This document shows positions 38,203 to 48,596 of a stretch of 64,000 bases of DNA, in pieces. A model generated the notes under the pieces. That model saw only the letters and a program-made list of their open reading frames with translations. It did no database searches and was not told the origin of the DNA. The stretch's first letter is position 1; every line of letters begins with the position of its first letter. Made by a program: the position numbers and the translations under genes. The DNA comes from Thalassotalea sp. ND16A (GTDB lineage Bacteria > Pseudomonadota > Gammaproteobacteria > Enterobacterales > Alteromonadaceae), in the NCBI RefSeq assembly GCF_000764205.1, contig NZ_JQDZ01000041.1, forward strand, positions 1-64,000. The letters are read 5' to 3'.

Positions 38203-39567
38203 TTAGCGACGACCTTGTCTGCGCAGTGCCGATGAGGTGAAGTCTCTATCTTTATGTTTTGGAGTGAAATCGTACATATCATGTTCGTTATCTAAGCCAA
38301 TGGCAATATAACGACGAGATTGCAAGTCATGGTAAACCTCAAGTGTAGACCATTGTGCTGGCAACTCGTAATAATTCAAACCATGTGCTACGGCAACACG
38401 ATATAACTCATTGCGATTGTCGTACATATCGGCAACCGATACTTGCCAGCTATCTTCGTCAATGTAGAAAGTACGTTGCTTATAGATATGGCTGGTACCA
38501 GATTTTAATTTCGCTTCGACCACCCAGACTCTGTGTTTTTCATAGCGAACTAAATCCGGGTTTATGTGCCCTGCTTGCAAAATATCATCATATTTCAAGC
38601 TATCACTATGCAGACGATAATCGTTGTATGGGATCAGCAATTCTTGTTTGCCTTTTAATTCCCAGGTGTATCTGTCAGGAGCACCGTTAAACATATCGAA
38701 ATCATCTGTAGTACGTAAGCCATCAGACGCTGTGCCTGGGGCATCATAGGCAACATTAGGCGCACGACGTACTCGACGTTGACCGGTATTGTATGTCCAT
38801 GCCTGACGAGGCGTTTTGATTTGGTCCATGGTTTCATGAACAAGTAAGGCAGTACCGGCAAGTCGTGCTGGCTCTGACACTTGTTGTTTAAACTTGAATA
38901 AGATGTTGGTCGCTTCTAAATCTGCATAGCTTGCGCCTTTTACCCCGTATGGGATCATCAAGGCTTCATTGAAACCAATATAGGTAAAGTCACCACTGGC
39001 AGTAGGCGCCGCTTGTCCACCTTCGCGAGTAAGGCTTTCACCACGGTATCTTAACGTATGGTTCCAGATTGCTTCCAGGCCGTTGGCCGGAATTGGGAAT
39101 GGCACACCGACTGCTGCTTTGGCAATACCGTTACCGTCACGGATCAGTTCTGAACGAGTGGCATTATTTAACGTTTCATCATACACATGTTGTGGGTACG
39201 AGGCACTACGTCTGGTTTGGTAAACATTCATTTTGAATGTTTTCGGGTAAGTCGCAAACAGTTTTTGCTGGCCAGGAGATAACAAGTTTTTATATTGCTC
39301 GTAATTACTGGCATCTACCGTATATTGCACTTTATCCGTTGGGTAAGGGTCTGGGTGGTGATCGCCAGATTTATAGCCTTCGGGTACGGTAGTAATACCG
39401 CCAGTCCATGCCGGGATAGAACCATCGGCATTGGCGGCCATTTCAGCACCAACCGGGGTTAACTCTTTGCCTAATTTAGCGGCTTCTTCAGGGGTAATTT
39501 TAGCGAACGACGAAACTGACGTTAATGCTAGGGTAACCGCTAGAGAAATTCCTGTTAATTTTTTCAT
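38203..39567 (-). CDS. DUF1329 family periplasmic protein
   Basis: A 454-aa secreted protein. The signal peptide is residues 1-21 (MKKLTGISLAVTLALTSV...SSFA). The mature part contains the DUF1329 hallmarks GKELTPVGAEMAANADGSIPAWTGG (here noted as the LTPVGAE and IPAWTGG segments), TWELKGKQELLIPYN and HRVWVVEAKLK. The fold is reported to resemble LolA/LolB-type lipid carriers, from memory. ATG 39567 with AGAGGAAC in front is chosen over an upstream extension. It lies 10 bp after the DUF1302 gene and is cotranscribed. Probable periplasmic carrier; ligand unknown. Confidence 0.88.
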   Translation of the reverse strand: MKKLTGISLAVTLALTSVSSFAKITPEEAAKLGKELTPVGAEMAANADGSIPAWTGGITTVPEGYKSGDHHPDPYPTDKVQYTVDASNYEQYKNLLSPGQQKLFATYPKTFKMNVYQTRRSASYPQHVYDETLNNATRSELIRDGNGIAKAAVGVPFPIPANGLEAIWNHTLRYRGESLTREGGQAAPTASGDFTYIGFNEALMIPYGVKGASYADLEATNILFKFKQQVSEPARLAGTALLVHETMDQIKTPRQAWTYNTGQRRVRRAPNVAYDAPGTASDGLRTTDDFDMFNGAPDRYTWELKGKQELLIPYNDYRLHSDSLKYDDILQAGHINPDLVRYEKHRVWVVEAKLKSGTSHIYKQRTFYIDEDSWQVSVADMYDNRNELYRVAVAHGLNYYELPAQWSTLEVYHDLQSRRYIAIGLDNEHDMYDFTPKHKDRDFTSSALRRQGRR

Positions 39568-39577
39568 CTCTGTTCCT

Positions 39578-41596
39578 CTAGATTGAATATTTGATGTTAA
39601 ATGATACAAAATCACGGTCTTTTAATGCATTGGTAGTGCCTACCCCGCCAAAGAATGAATTGTAATTTAAGTCGATTGACAACTTACTTTGATAATCAAA
39701 AGTGACTCCCACCGACACTGATTTTCTTTCTTCAACAAAAAGAAACAATGGATCTGGCGTAATACCACTAACATCATGCGAGAACACAACTCTTGGCGAT
39801 ACATTCATGCTCCAAAATACGTCGTTATAATCAAGTTTTGCTAATACTTTATAACCCCAAGCAAAGTCATCCGGGAATGGATTCGACTCTGTCCCATCCT
39901 GAACGAATTTCATGACTCCATTTGTTGAACCAGAGCGGTCGGTACCTGGACCATTTAGTCTTAGTTCATCGTGACTAGGCATATCAAGTATATTGATACC
40001 ACCTATTTCAAATAAACCGGTAAATTGACTTGCACCCAGTGATGGCCCAAACAAGTGGGTAAGTGTTACTTGGTATTGAGCGGTGTCAAGTTCAACATGT
40101 CCTTGAACTTCTTTACCTGTTTGATATGGCATTTGTGACAATCTAGAACCTTCAGGTGCACCCGCAGCTCTTAACGCTTGATCAGGGATCGCGGCAAAAA
40201 GTAATTCAACATCATCAATTTGCAGTGGTTCATCTTGACGGTACGATATTTCACCAGCAACCGAAGTTAAGCCAACGGTAGTATTAAAGCTTAAACCGTA
40301 AAGTTTAATATCTTCTTTGTAGTTTAAAAATGCTTTACCAAACAAATTAAGGTCTAGATAATTATCTTCGGTAACGGCACCGCCAGCTATCATCCCAATA
40401 TCAGCGCCAACGGCGGCAGGGTCTAGGTTTGCAGCGACACCAGAAAATGTAGGTCGACGAGAGTGATAGTTAATATAATAAAGCGCTAATTCGGTATCAT
40501 TCAGCTCAGGAAAGAAATAAGAGAACTTCAAACCATATTGGCCGCCATCATCTGGGGTATTTTCACCACGACTGCCCTCGCCTTTTAAGCCTTGATTGGT
40601 AAGCATTGCGGTATAATCACCAACAGCTGTAGCATCACCCGCACGAACTCGATCACCGATATCATTTAATTCACCAATCAATTGTTCAAGGTTACGGTCA
40701 ACCAGACCACCAAACCCTAACTGAACATTATTTAAATGACCGCCAGAGCCGGCAAAGTCATTGGTGGCAAAGTAACTGCCCGGTGCGGGTAATACGGATT
40801 TTTCCCAACGGTATTGATAAAACGCTTCAATGTTAAAATTTTCAGTAACGCCGATTGATGCCCACACGGCACCGAATGGAATAAATGCTTCTTTTAATTC
40901 TGCACCTGGCGCTCTTAAGCGGGCTAAATCAACCGGGTTAATTTCGCTAATACCGTGGGAAATCAATGTTGATTCACCCCAACCAATGACCTGATCACCA
41001 ACACGAATACTGATTGGCGTATCACCCACATAGAAATCGGCATAAACAAACGCATCCAATAAACGCACATCACGACAAATTTCATCTTTAGCATCATCAT
41101 CGTCACAAGGACTCATCGTTTCACCCGTTACCGGGTGAGTGTATGGTCTGTCATTATCCATCATTTCAAGATCGTAAAAATACATGCCTCGACCAAAGAA
41201 ACCGAAATCACCTGCATCGGCGGAATAACGAATGTCTAAATCATGGGTACCTTTTATGGTTTTCGAAAAGGCTTCACCGGAATCGTAATTTAAATTGCCC
41301 AAGTCACCATTGGTTGAGTAAGAGCCTGGCAATAACCAAACATCATTTTGCGGTAGCCCGCCATTGGCCCAATCAATGTTATTGTTTAAATTATTCGACT
41401 TACCAATTTTGTTCCAATCCCTATCTTCAATTCGGTAACTTTCACCGTATGAAAATGTGGAATCAAAACTGACTTCAAAATCACCTACATCAAAGGTGAC
41501 GGCGTTAGCTTGTGCAGCAGATAACAGTAATAACCCTGCCGCTACACTTTTAGCGATTGGATTTTTACCAAATTTTACCATTGTACTTGGCATCAT
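39578..41596 (-). CDS. DUF1302 family outer-membrane beta-barrel protein
   Basis: A 672-aa protein with a signal peptide (cleavage near AQANAVTF, about residue 32) and alternating polar/aromatic beta-strand sequence through to a C-terminal strand ending in NIKYSI, as in outer-membrane barrels. GDQVIGWGESTLISHGISEINPVDL is the DUF1302 landmark (given here only as a landmark around residues 195-220). First gene of the cluster DUF1302-DUF1329-YCF48-MMPL. Two adjacent ATGs (41596, 41593) follow GGGG. Likely an outer-membrane channel or acceptor for a hydrophobic substrate. Confidence 0.85.
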   Translation of the reverse strand: MMPSTMVKFGKNPIAKSVAAGLLLLSAAQANAVTFDVGDFEVSFDSTFSYGESYRIEDRDWNKIGKSNNLNNNIDWANGGLPQNDVWLLPGSYSTNGDLGNLNYDSGEAFSKTIKGTHDLDIRYSADAGDFGFFGRGMYFYDLEMMDNDRPYTHPVTGETMSPCDDDDAKDEICRDVRLLDAFVYADFYVGDTPISIRVGDQVIGWGESTLISHGISEINPVDLARLRAPGAELKEAFIPFGAVWASIGVTENFNIEAFYQYRWEKSVLPAPGSYFATNDFAGSGGHLNNVQLGFGGLVDRNLEQLIGELNDIGDRVRAGDATAVGDYTAMLTNQGLKGEGSRGENTPDDGGQYGLKFSYFFPELNDTELALYYINYHSRRPTFSGVAANLDPAAVGADIGMIAGGAVTEDNYLDLNLFGKAFLNYKEDIKLYGLSFNTTVGLTSVAGEISYRQDEPLQIDDVELLFAAIPDQALRAAGAPEGSRLSQMPYQTGKEVQGHVELDTAQYQVTLTHLFGPSLGASQFTGLFEIGGINILDMPSHDELRLNGPGTDRSGSTNGVMKFVQDGTESNPFPDDFAWGYKVLAKLDYNDVFWSMNVSPRVVFSHDVSGITPDPLFLFVEERKSVSVGVTFDYQSKLSIDLNYNSFFGGVGTTNALKDRDFVSFNIKYSI

Positions 41597-41979
41597 GTTT
41601 TCCCCAGAAATTAAAAAACGTTTGATTTTTTATTCGTTATTTTTATTAATTTATTAGACTCAAACGATAATTACACTATTTACCCATCTACGCAACACAA
41701 AATAACAGTTGCAAATGGTAGCTAAACTAATGGTTTGTACGGATTTTCGGCAAATAAACCCCACCCCGTTTTAAACGGCTGTTTTAAACATACAAATCAC
41801 ACTGAGGCGAGCTAAATTAACGGGGGGATTACGACAGTTATTAAATTCATGGCAAAACCCAATGGTCCGACCAGCGTTTAAAGCAAAAGCTCTATTTGTA
41901 AATAAAATTATTTAAAAAATAATTTTTATTTATGCCAGAAAACTATTTCTGACATAAATAATGGCACAATTAATCGTGA
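41597..41979. other. Intergenic region between DUF1302 gene and pepN
   Basis: The left part must carry the promoter of the DUF1302 cluster; I cannot place it with confidence. The right part has a 14-bp hairpin with one mismatch (ATTTATGCCAGAAA with TTTCTGACATAAAT, 41928-41959), followed on the minus strand by AT-rich sequence with T-runs, a probable terminator of pepN. No gene is supported. Confidence 0.55.
41928..41959 (-). terminator. Probable terminator of pepN
   Basis: ATTTATGCCAGAAA and TTTCTGACATAAAT pair with a 4-nt loop, 21 bp beyond the pepN stop. A T-rich stretch follows on the minus strand. Confidence 0.6.
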
Positions 41980-44550
41980 CTATTGTAGAGCGGCGTTGAG
42001 TTTCTCTTGTAAATCGCGTGATAAGTTAGCCAAACGATTAAGCCTTTCAAGTTGCTCAATCATTAACTTTTGCTGGCCAACACTAAACGATTTGAATTGA
42101 ATTAATGGTGTAATTAAACGAGATGCTACTTGTGGGTTGATGACATTTAATTTTTGCAATTGGGAAAATAAAAATTGATAGCCACTGCCATCAAGTTGAT
42201 GAAAATATTTACTGTTATAAAACGCAAAGGCACCAATAAGAGCCCTCGCCCGGTTCGGGTTCTCAATACTAAATTCAGGGTGATTCAATAAGCCAGTGAT
42301 GCGTGCCAATACATTCGGGTTATTGTGCAACGCGTTTACGGTGAACCACTTATCCATCACCAGGGCATTGCCCTGCCATTGCTGAGCAAAACGAGTCATA
42401 ACCTCTTCAAAACAGGGTAAATCATTTATCGCGGCAACTTTAATCGCCGCTAACTGATCGGTCATATTATTCGCTTGATGAAATTGTTGTGCAGCAATAC
42501 CTGAGCAATGTTGTAAAACAGACAAATAGTCTAAGCACGCATTTTTCAATGCCCTGTCGCCTATCGATTTGGCACTTTTGCTAAATGTTTGAGTACACAA
42601 GCTCTGGTATGTTGCCGTGAGTACGTTTTCAAGCCCTTTGGCAATAAAATGCTTTAATGCTGAAATAGCATTGATCAGTTTATCCGGTTCAACCAACTCA
42701 ATGGTATCAGCCATTTGATCAAAACTTGGCAAAGCAAGTTGCTCTGCTTTCAACGCGTTATCACTGTCACTGGTCAATATTTGTTCTATCGCGCGAGTGA
42801 TTTGTTGTGGTAATTCCAGCCCGGGGGTAAGCAGCAATTGCTTAATGTAATTGGCAAACAAGGTTTGCCCGGCATCCCAGCGATTGAATTCGTCTTTGGC
42901 ATTGACCATTAGGGTAAGAAGTTCATCATCCGCATACTGATAATCGACTTTAACCGGAGCCGAAAAGTTACCCAGCAATGCCGGTACCGGCTTTTCGTTA
43001 ATATTGTCGAAGGTCCAAGTTTGCTTTTGCTGTTTAACGTGCAATAAACCTGTGGCAAAGTTTGTCGTATTGGCAGCAACCAATTCAAAATTTACCGGAA
43101 TGTGCTGGTATTGCTTGTCTTGCTGCTGTTCAGTTTCGGCTAACACTTGCTCTATGCTGACTTGGTAGCTGCAAGTGGTAGCATCATAACTGTCCGTGAC
43201 TTTCAGCAGTGGCGTACCTGACTGGCTGTACCAAAGTTTAAATTGGTCAAGACAAGTATCGTTGGCATCACTCATCGCACTGACAAAATCATCGCAGGTA
43301 ACCGCCTGTCCATCATGGCGTTGAAAGTAAAGTTTAAGCCCTTCTTTAAAACCGGCTTCGCCCAATATGGTGTGCATCATACGGATCACTTCCGAACCTT
43401 TTTCGTAAACCGTTAAGGTGTAAAAATTATTCATCTCCACCACTTTCTCTGGTCGGATAGGATGCGCCATCGGGCCGGCGTCTTCGGCAAATTGCTGTGC
43501 GCGAACCAAACGCACATTTTTTATCCGGGTAACGGCTTTTGAATGCATGTCGGCGCTAAATTGCTGATCACGAAACACGGTTAAGCCTTCCTTTAAACTT
43601 AATTGGAACCAATCACGACAGGTGACTCGATTTCCGGTCCAGTTGTGAAAATATTCATGGGCAATTACCGCTTCAACGTTAAAGAAGTCGTCATCGGTTG
43701 CAGATAAGTCATCGGCCAACACAAATTTTGAATTAAATACATTCAAGCCTTTATTTTCCATGGCTCCCATGTTGAAAAAATCCACGGCAACGATCATATA
43801 AATGTCTAAATCGTATTCCAGATTGAATTCTTGTTCATCCCATAACATCGATTTTTTCAACGAAGTCATGGCGTGTTCGGCTTGCGCTAAATTGCCTTTA
43901 TCAACAAATAACTCTAAAGCAACTTCCCTGCCTGACCCTGTGGTATAGCTATCGGCCAATAAATCAAAATCGCCGGCAACCAGAGCAAATAAATAACAAG
44001 GTTTAGGAAATGGGTCATGCCAGGTAACAAAGTGCATGCCATCGCTCATGTCACCACACTCAACTTTATTGCCGTTCGCCAACAGGTAAGGGTATTTGCT
44101 TTTATCGCCAATTACTGTTGTGGTATAAATTGCCATCACATCAGGCCGGTCAAGAAAGTAGGTGATCCGTCTAAAGCCTTCGGCTTCACATTGGGTACAG
44201 AAGATATCTGCCGACTTATATAAGCCTTCAAGCGCCGTATTGGCACTTGGATTGGTTTCGGTCTTGATGGTTAGTTCAAACTTGGCGGGTAAATTTGCAA
44301 GCGATAACTGTGAATCGGATAATTCAAAATCCTTGTCGCTAATCACGACCCCATCAACAACCACACTGATTAAGGTTAAATGCTCACCATCTAATATTAA
44401 TGGTCTGTCATGTTGGCCATTTCGTACAACTTGCATCACATTGGTAATGTTAGTGGCGTTATCATCGAGTTCAACTTGAAGGTTTACCGTGCTGATTGAA
44501 TAATCAGGAGTTTGATAGTCTTTTAAATATCGTGGCGAGAAATCTGTCAT
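41980..44550 (-). CDS. pepN: Aminopeptidase N (M1 family)
   Basis: An 856-aa zinc aminopeptidase of the cytoplasmic gammaproteobacterial PepN type. The substrate-binding motif GAMENKGLN and the zinc motif HEYFHNWTGNRVTCRDWFQL (His-Glu-x2-His plus the downstream Glu in LKEGLTVFRDQ) are intact. The C-terminal half is the helical domain of PepN. No signal peptide. It releases N-terminal residues from peptides in the cytoplasm. Single-gene unit with repeat-rich upstream sequence. Confidence 0.95.
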   Translation of the reverse strand: MTDFSPRYLKDYQTPDYSISTVNLQVELDDNATNITNVMQVVRNGQHDRPLILDGEHLTLISVVVDGVVISDKDFELSDSQLSLANLPAKFELTIKTETNPSANTALEGLYKSADIFCTQCEAEGFRRITYFLDRPDVMAIYTTTVIGDKSKYPYLLANGNKVECGDMSDGMHFVTWHDPFPKPCYLFALVAGDFDLLADSYTTGSGREVALELFVDKGNLAQAEHAMTSLKKSMLWDEQEFNLEYDLDIYMIVAVDFFNMGAMENKGLNVFNSKFVLADDLSATDDDFFNVEAVIAHEYFHNWTGNRVTCRDWFQLSLKEGLTVFRDQQFSADMHSKAVTRIKNVRLVRAQQFAEDAGPMAHPIRPEKVVEMNNFYTLTVYEKGSEVIRMMHTILGEAGFKEGLKLYFQRHDGQAVTCDDFVSAMSDANDTCLDQFKLWYSQSGTPLLKVTDSYDATTCSYQVSIEQVLAETEQQQDKQYQHIPVNFELVAANTTNFATGLLHVKQQKQTWTFDNINEKPVPALLGNFSAPVKVDYQYADDELLTLMVNAKDEFNRWDAGQTLFANYIKQLLLTPGLELPQQITRAIEQILTSDSDNALKAEQLALPSFDQMADTIELVEPDKLINAISALKHFIAKGLENVLTATYQSLCTQTFSKSAKSIGDRALKNACLDYLSVLQHCSGIAAQQFHQANNMTDQLAAIKVAAINDLPCFEEVMTRFAQQWQGNALVMDKWFTVNALHNNPNVLARITGLLNHPEFSIENPNRARALIGAFAFYNSKYFHQLDGSGYQFLFSQLQKLNVINPQVASRLITPLIQFKSFSVGQQKLMIEQLERLNRLANLSRDLQEKLNAALQ

Positions 44551-44641
44551 GGAAATTGTCTTTTTTAAGAGCTAAGGAAGTTAACTTCATTCTACCCAAA
44601 AAAACGGTATTGGGAAATGAAGCGTTAAATTAATCCCCCTT

Positions 44642-44795
44642 AAAAGGCGTTCTGCCTGCCGGGGATAAGCTATTTCGCGAGGTTAACACCCCGCCAACCC
44701 TAATATCGTCTATGGTGGTTTGTATTCCATCATCTCTGAAGTACAATCACCCTCAAAAGGCTTCCTGCCTGCCGGGTATAAGTACATCCATGTAC
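44642..44795. repeat. Repeat-rich spacer upstream of pepN
   Basis: It contains two related segments, AAGGCGTTCTGCCTGCCGGG (from 44644) and AAGGCTTCCTGCCTGCCGGG (from about 44757). The second is followed by TATAAGTACATCCATGTACA, the hairpin motif also found at 38090-38158. In between, at 44677-44699, lies a copy of the GCGAGGTTAAC-CCCCGCCAACC repeat seen at 15087-15217. Confidence 0.8.
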
Positions 44796-44817
44796 AAAAA
44801 GCCCGGAGGACCGGGCT
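44796..44817 (-). terminator. Intrinsic terminator of nhaC
   Basis: GCCCGG-AGGA-CCGGGC hairpin with an A-run at its left side, which reads as TTTTTG on the minus strand, 26 bp after the nhaC stop. Confidence 0.9.
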
Positions 44818-44842
44818 AATTTATAACTAGTTTAAGCTAAAC

Positions 44843-46297
44843 TTATGAAGTAGCTTTTACCAATCTTTTGATCTTAAAGCCCATGTAAGCATATGCCACT
44901 GCCAGTACCGGATTAATTAAGTTAAAGAAACAGTAGAAAATATAATCCAGTGGATTAACAGCCAACACACCATACATATAGGCACCACAGGTGTTCCATG
45001 GGATAAGTGGTGACGTTAATGTACCTGAATCTTCAAGGGTTCGACTTAATACTACCGGGTCTAAGTCTCTACTTTCATATTCTTCCTTGTACATTCGACC
45101 TGGCATTACAATCGCCATATATTGGTCGGCGGTGACAATGTTAGTCGCAATACAGGTACCGACAGTACTGCTAATTAACCCGCCGACAGAGTTTACGCCT
45201 TTTAGTATTGAATCCATCAACTTACGCAGTAGGCCTAAATGCTCTAGCACGGCACCAAAGGTTAAGGCACAAATAATTAACCAAACCGTATTTAACATGC
45301 CTGACATACCACCACGACTTAATAAACTGTCCAGGTTTTCATTGCCCGTTGACACTGACACACCATCAAAAAATGCGGTCCAGACCACTTTAATGTTCGC
45401 CGTTACAGCATCTACCCCCTCACCCGCCAAACTCATGATGAAATCTTGCTGGAACAATATCGCCCACACCGCACCGGTTATGGCACCAATAGAAACGGCA
45501 AGGAACGCCGGCATTTTTTTAATCGCCAGCACCAGTAGCACCACTAATGGAATTAAGTTAAACACACTGATATTAAAATGTTGCTGCATTAACTGATTAA
45601 GTTGCAATGTACCATCGGTGCTTTGTTTAACCTCTGCGCTAAAACCTAAAATCATGAACAACACTAATGCGGTAGCGATTGATGGTAATGTGGTCCATAG
45701 CATATAGCGTATGTGCTTAAATAACTCTGTTCCTGCAACCGCAGGCGCTAAGTTTGTGGTTTCCGATAATGGAGAGATTTTATCGCCAAAATACGCGCCA
45801 GAAATAATGGCGCCGGCGGTGATGGCGGAGTCTAATCCCAGACCATTGGAAACCGCAAGCAAAGCGACACCAATCGTTGCCGCGGTGGTCCATGAGCTAC
45901 CAATAGACATAGCTACCAATCCACAAATCGCACAGGTTGCCACATAAAACCACTGTGGGTTTAATATTTCCAGGCCATAATAAATGAGTGTTGGCACGGT
46001 ACCAGATAGCAACCAGGTACCAATTAAGGAACCAACGGCAAGAAGAATTAATACCGCGCCCAGCGATATGGAAATGCCCTTGATGATGGCCTTTTCGATA
46101 CCGGCCCATCGGTGACCATTTTTTAACCCGATGATAATTGCGACACCAGCGGCCAACAATAACGCAATTTGGTTAGGTCCAGAAGATGAGCCGTCACCAA
46201 AATACATTACCGCGGTCGTTAACATAACCACCATGGCAATCAAAGGTATCAGTGCATCCCGTAAGTTGGGTGTTTTTATTTTTGTTGTTTCTGACAT
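44843..46297 (-). CDS. nhaC: Na+/H+ antiporter, NhaC family
   Basis: A 484-aa inner-membrane protein with 11-13 predicted helices. Conserved NhaC segments include SIGSSWTTAATIGVAL, GAIISGAYFGDKISPLSETT, and TLTSPLIPWNTCGAYM near the C-terminus. It exchanges Na+ for protons, helping a marine cell hold low internal sodium; some members instead exchange malate or amines, which the sequence alone does not exclude. Monocistronic, with terminators on both sides. The cell thus has two sodium/proton systems in this window, NhaC and Mrp. Confidence 0.88.
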   Translation of the reverse strand: MSETTKIKTPNLRDALIPLIAMVVMLTTAVMYFGDGSSSGPNQIALLLAAGVAIIIGLKNGHRWAGIEKAIIKGISISLGAVLILLAVGSLIGTWLLSGTVPTLIYYGLEILNPQWFYVATCAICGLVAMSIGSSWTTAATIGVALLAVSNGLGLDSAITAGAIISGAYFGDKISPLSETTNLAPAVAGTELFKHIRYMLWTTLPSIATALVLFMILGFSAEVKQSTDGTLQLNQLMQQHFNISVFNLIPLVVLLVLAIKKMPAFLAVSIGAITGAVWAILFQQDFIMSLAGEGVDAVTANIKVVWTAFFDGVSVSTGNENLDSLLSRGGMSGMLNTVWLIICALTFGAVLEHLGLLRKLMDSILKGVNSVGGLISSTVGTCIATNIVTADQYMAIVMPGRMYKEEYESRDLDPVVLSRTLEDSGTLTSPLIPWNTCGAYMYGVLAVNPLDYIFYCFFNLINPVLAVAYAYMGFKIKRLVKATS

Positions 46298-46475
46298 AGT
46301 TTACTGCAGTCGAAAAAGAGTGATATTGATTCTATTATCAAATTAGCCAAATGTAATGCTCTTTTTCAGAGATCGTTGAGTATATAAAAAATTATTCACA
46401 TTAATCGAATAACTAACATCATGAATAACCGTAAAATTCAATTAAAACCTAAGTTATTCAACATATTGCAAGTAT

Positions 46476-46503
46476 AAAAAAAACCGTCAAAAGACGGTTT
46501 TTT
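46476..46503 (-). terminator. Intrinsic terminator of prc
   Basis: AAACCGTC-AAAA-GACGGTTT hairpin (46481-46500) with A/T runs on both sides, 20 bp beyond the prc stop. Confidence 0.92.
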
Positions 46504-46522
46504 ATTTAAAAATAATTTTTAA

Positions 46523-48580
46523 TTATTTTTTCGCAAGTCGACCAACTTCGACTAAATCAAAGGTAATACTGGCGGTTTCATCCAAAAACGGATCTAATTC
46601 AGCCAACTCTTCCGGAATATCATCAACAGATTCAACCTTCGCTTTATCCATAGCCAACAACCGCATATTCGCTCTATTTAAACGCTTCATTTTGTTCTCT
46701 TCCCGTTCGGCTTTACGTTCGGCAAAGTTTAGCGAGGTGGATTTTTTATCCTTATTGGCACGATAATAAGCAATGTCTTCATCAAGGTATTTAAATTCGT
46801 CATTGGCTTTAATGCGTTGTTGATGCAAAGAATCTAAATAGGTAATGTCTTTACTAAAGTCATGAATTTTGCTGTATGAGGCTTTGTTTATTTTATCCCA
46901 TTCCAACGCGTTCTCTTCACGGCTTTCTCCCCATTCGCCAGGCTCAATTGCCGATGGGAACAGAATATCTGGTGTTACCCCTTTATGCTGGGTACTGCCA
47001 CCATTAATCCGGTAAAATTTAGCGATAGTAAATTGAATACTGCCCAGTGGGTTATCATATAAATCATAGACACGCCCCAGACCTCGATGTTGTTGCACCG
47101 TACCTTTACCGAAGGTGTTTTCACCAATGATGATGGCTCGGCCGTAGTCTTGTAATGCCGCCGCAAAAATTTCAGATGCAGAGGCACTGTATCTATCTAC
47201 CATCACCGTAAGCGGGCCATCGTAATAACTTAAGCCATCGGTATCTTTATTTACTTCCACGCGATTAGCACCATCACGAACTTGTACTACCGGGCCTTTA
47301 TCAATAAATAAACCAGTTAGCAGAGTCGCTTCTACCAGTGAACCACCACCATTACCACGTAAATCAATAATAATGCCTTGTACATTCTCTTCTTTTAACA
47401 TGGCAATTTCTTTCGCCACGTCACGAGAAAGTTTGTTGTAAAAACTTGGGATGGTAACCACGCCAAGTTTTTTTGCAGCTTCTGGGTTATCACCTTGTTG
47501 TGACTTATCGATATAGACTTCAGATTTTGCAGCTCTGTCTTCAAGTTTGATGGTATCGCGGACAATTGAGATAATTTCCAGAGTCGGATCGTCTTCGCCT
47601 TTTTCCACTTGCAAACGAACTGTGGTGCCTTTCGGCCCTTTGATCAAATCAACCACATCATCAAGACGCCAGCCAACCACATCAACAAAGTTTTCATCCC
47701 CTTGAGCAACACCAATAATTTTATCTTTTGGCTTTATTTTTTTCGATTTATCGGCTGGACCGCCGGTTACCACGCTTTGGATCACAGTAAAGTCGTCTTC
47801 CGACCTTAATACTGCGCCTATGCCTTCTAACGACAGGTTCATTTCCATTTGGAATCGTTCAGCATTACGTGGCGACAAATAAGAGGTATGCGGTTCAACG
47901 GTACGAGAAAATGAATTCATCACTACCTGGAATACGTCTTCACTTTCGCCCTGACTCAACCGCTTTAACGCGAAGGTATAACGTTTGCTCAGCAATTTTT
48001 GAATTTCACTCCAGTCTTTGCCGGCTAACTTTAAATTTAACGCGTCGTATTTAACCCTTTTACGCCACATTTCATCGAGTTCGACAGTATTTTTTGCAAA
48101 CGCGGCCTCTTCACGATCAAATACGTATTCTTCTTTAACATTAAAATCGAATTCGTTTTCAAGCAGTTTTAACGCAAACTGGTAGCGCTGAAAACGACGC
48201 TTAACGTTTAAGTTATAAATGGCATAAGCAGGAGTCAGTTTGCCACTGGCCACCATATCGTCAAAACTGTTACGATATTTTTCAAAATCGGCAATATCTT
48301 CAGCGAGAAATACTTGACGAGAATAATCGAGTTGCTTCAGATAAAAATCAAATATTTCTGAAGATAATTCATCATTCATTGCAAATTTTTTGTAATGCTG
48401 ACGAGAAAACGTTGCAGATATTCGCTGACTTGCTTTTTTATGTTGCATTTCTTGTATTAATTGCGGCAAATCTTGCTCAACAATTTTCGCTGGTTCTATA
48501 ACTTTCGTTGGCTCAGCAACTACCGACCATGATGAAAAGGATAGAGAAATGGCAAGGGCTAATCGACAAATATTCTGCAT
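46523..48580 (-). CDS. prc: Tail-specific (C-terminal processing) periplasmic protease
   Basis: A 685-aa S41A protease, near the 682 aa of E. coli Prc. Signal peptide at residues 1-22 (VVAEP-like cleavage). The PDZ domain is at about 240-330 (SLEGIGAVLRSEDDF, GPADKSKKIKPKDKI). The catalytic serine is in DRYSASASEIFA and the lysine in ENTFGKGTVQQ, forming the Ser/Lys dyad. It degrades periplasmic proteins with non-polar C-termini and processes cell-wall enzymes. It lies 16 bp after proQ, as in E. coli and Shewanella, where proQ-prc is an operon. Confidence 0.96.
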   Translation of the reverse strand: MQNICRLALAISLSFSSWSVVAEPTKVIEPAKIVEQDLPQLIQEMQHKKASQRISATFSRQHYKKFAMNDELSSEIFDFYLKQLDYSRQVFLAEDIADFEKYRNSFDDMVASGKLTPAYAIYNLNVKRRFQRYQFALKLLENEFDFNVKEEYVFDREEAAFAKNTVELDEMWRKRVKYDALNLKLAGKDWSEIQKLLSKRYTFALKRLSQGESEDVFQVVMNSFSRTVEPHTSYLSPRNAERFQMEMNLSLEGIGAVLRSEDDFTVIQSVVTGGPADKSKKIKPKDKIIGVAQGDENFVDVVGWRLDDVVDLIKGPKGTTVRLQVEKGEDDPTLEIISIVRDTIKLEDRAAKSEVYIDKSQQGDNPEAAKKLGVVTIPSFYNKLSRDVAKEIAMLKEENVQGIIIDLRGNGGGSLVEATLLTGLFIDKGPVVQVRDGANRVEVNKDTDGLSYYDGPLTVMVDRYSASASEIFAAALQDYGRAIIIGENTFGKGTVQQHRGLGRVYDLYDNPLGSIQFTIAKFYRINGGSTQHKGVTPDILFPSAIEPGEWGESREENALEWDKINKASYSKIHDFSKDITYLDSLHQQRIKANDEFKYLDEDIAYYRANKDKKSTSLNFAERKAEREENKMKRLNRANMRLLAMDKAKVESVDDIPEELAELDPFLDETASITFDLVEVGRLAKK

Positions 48581-48596
48581 ATAACTGCTCCAAATG

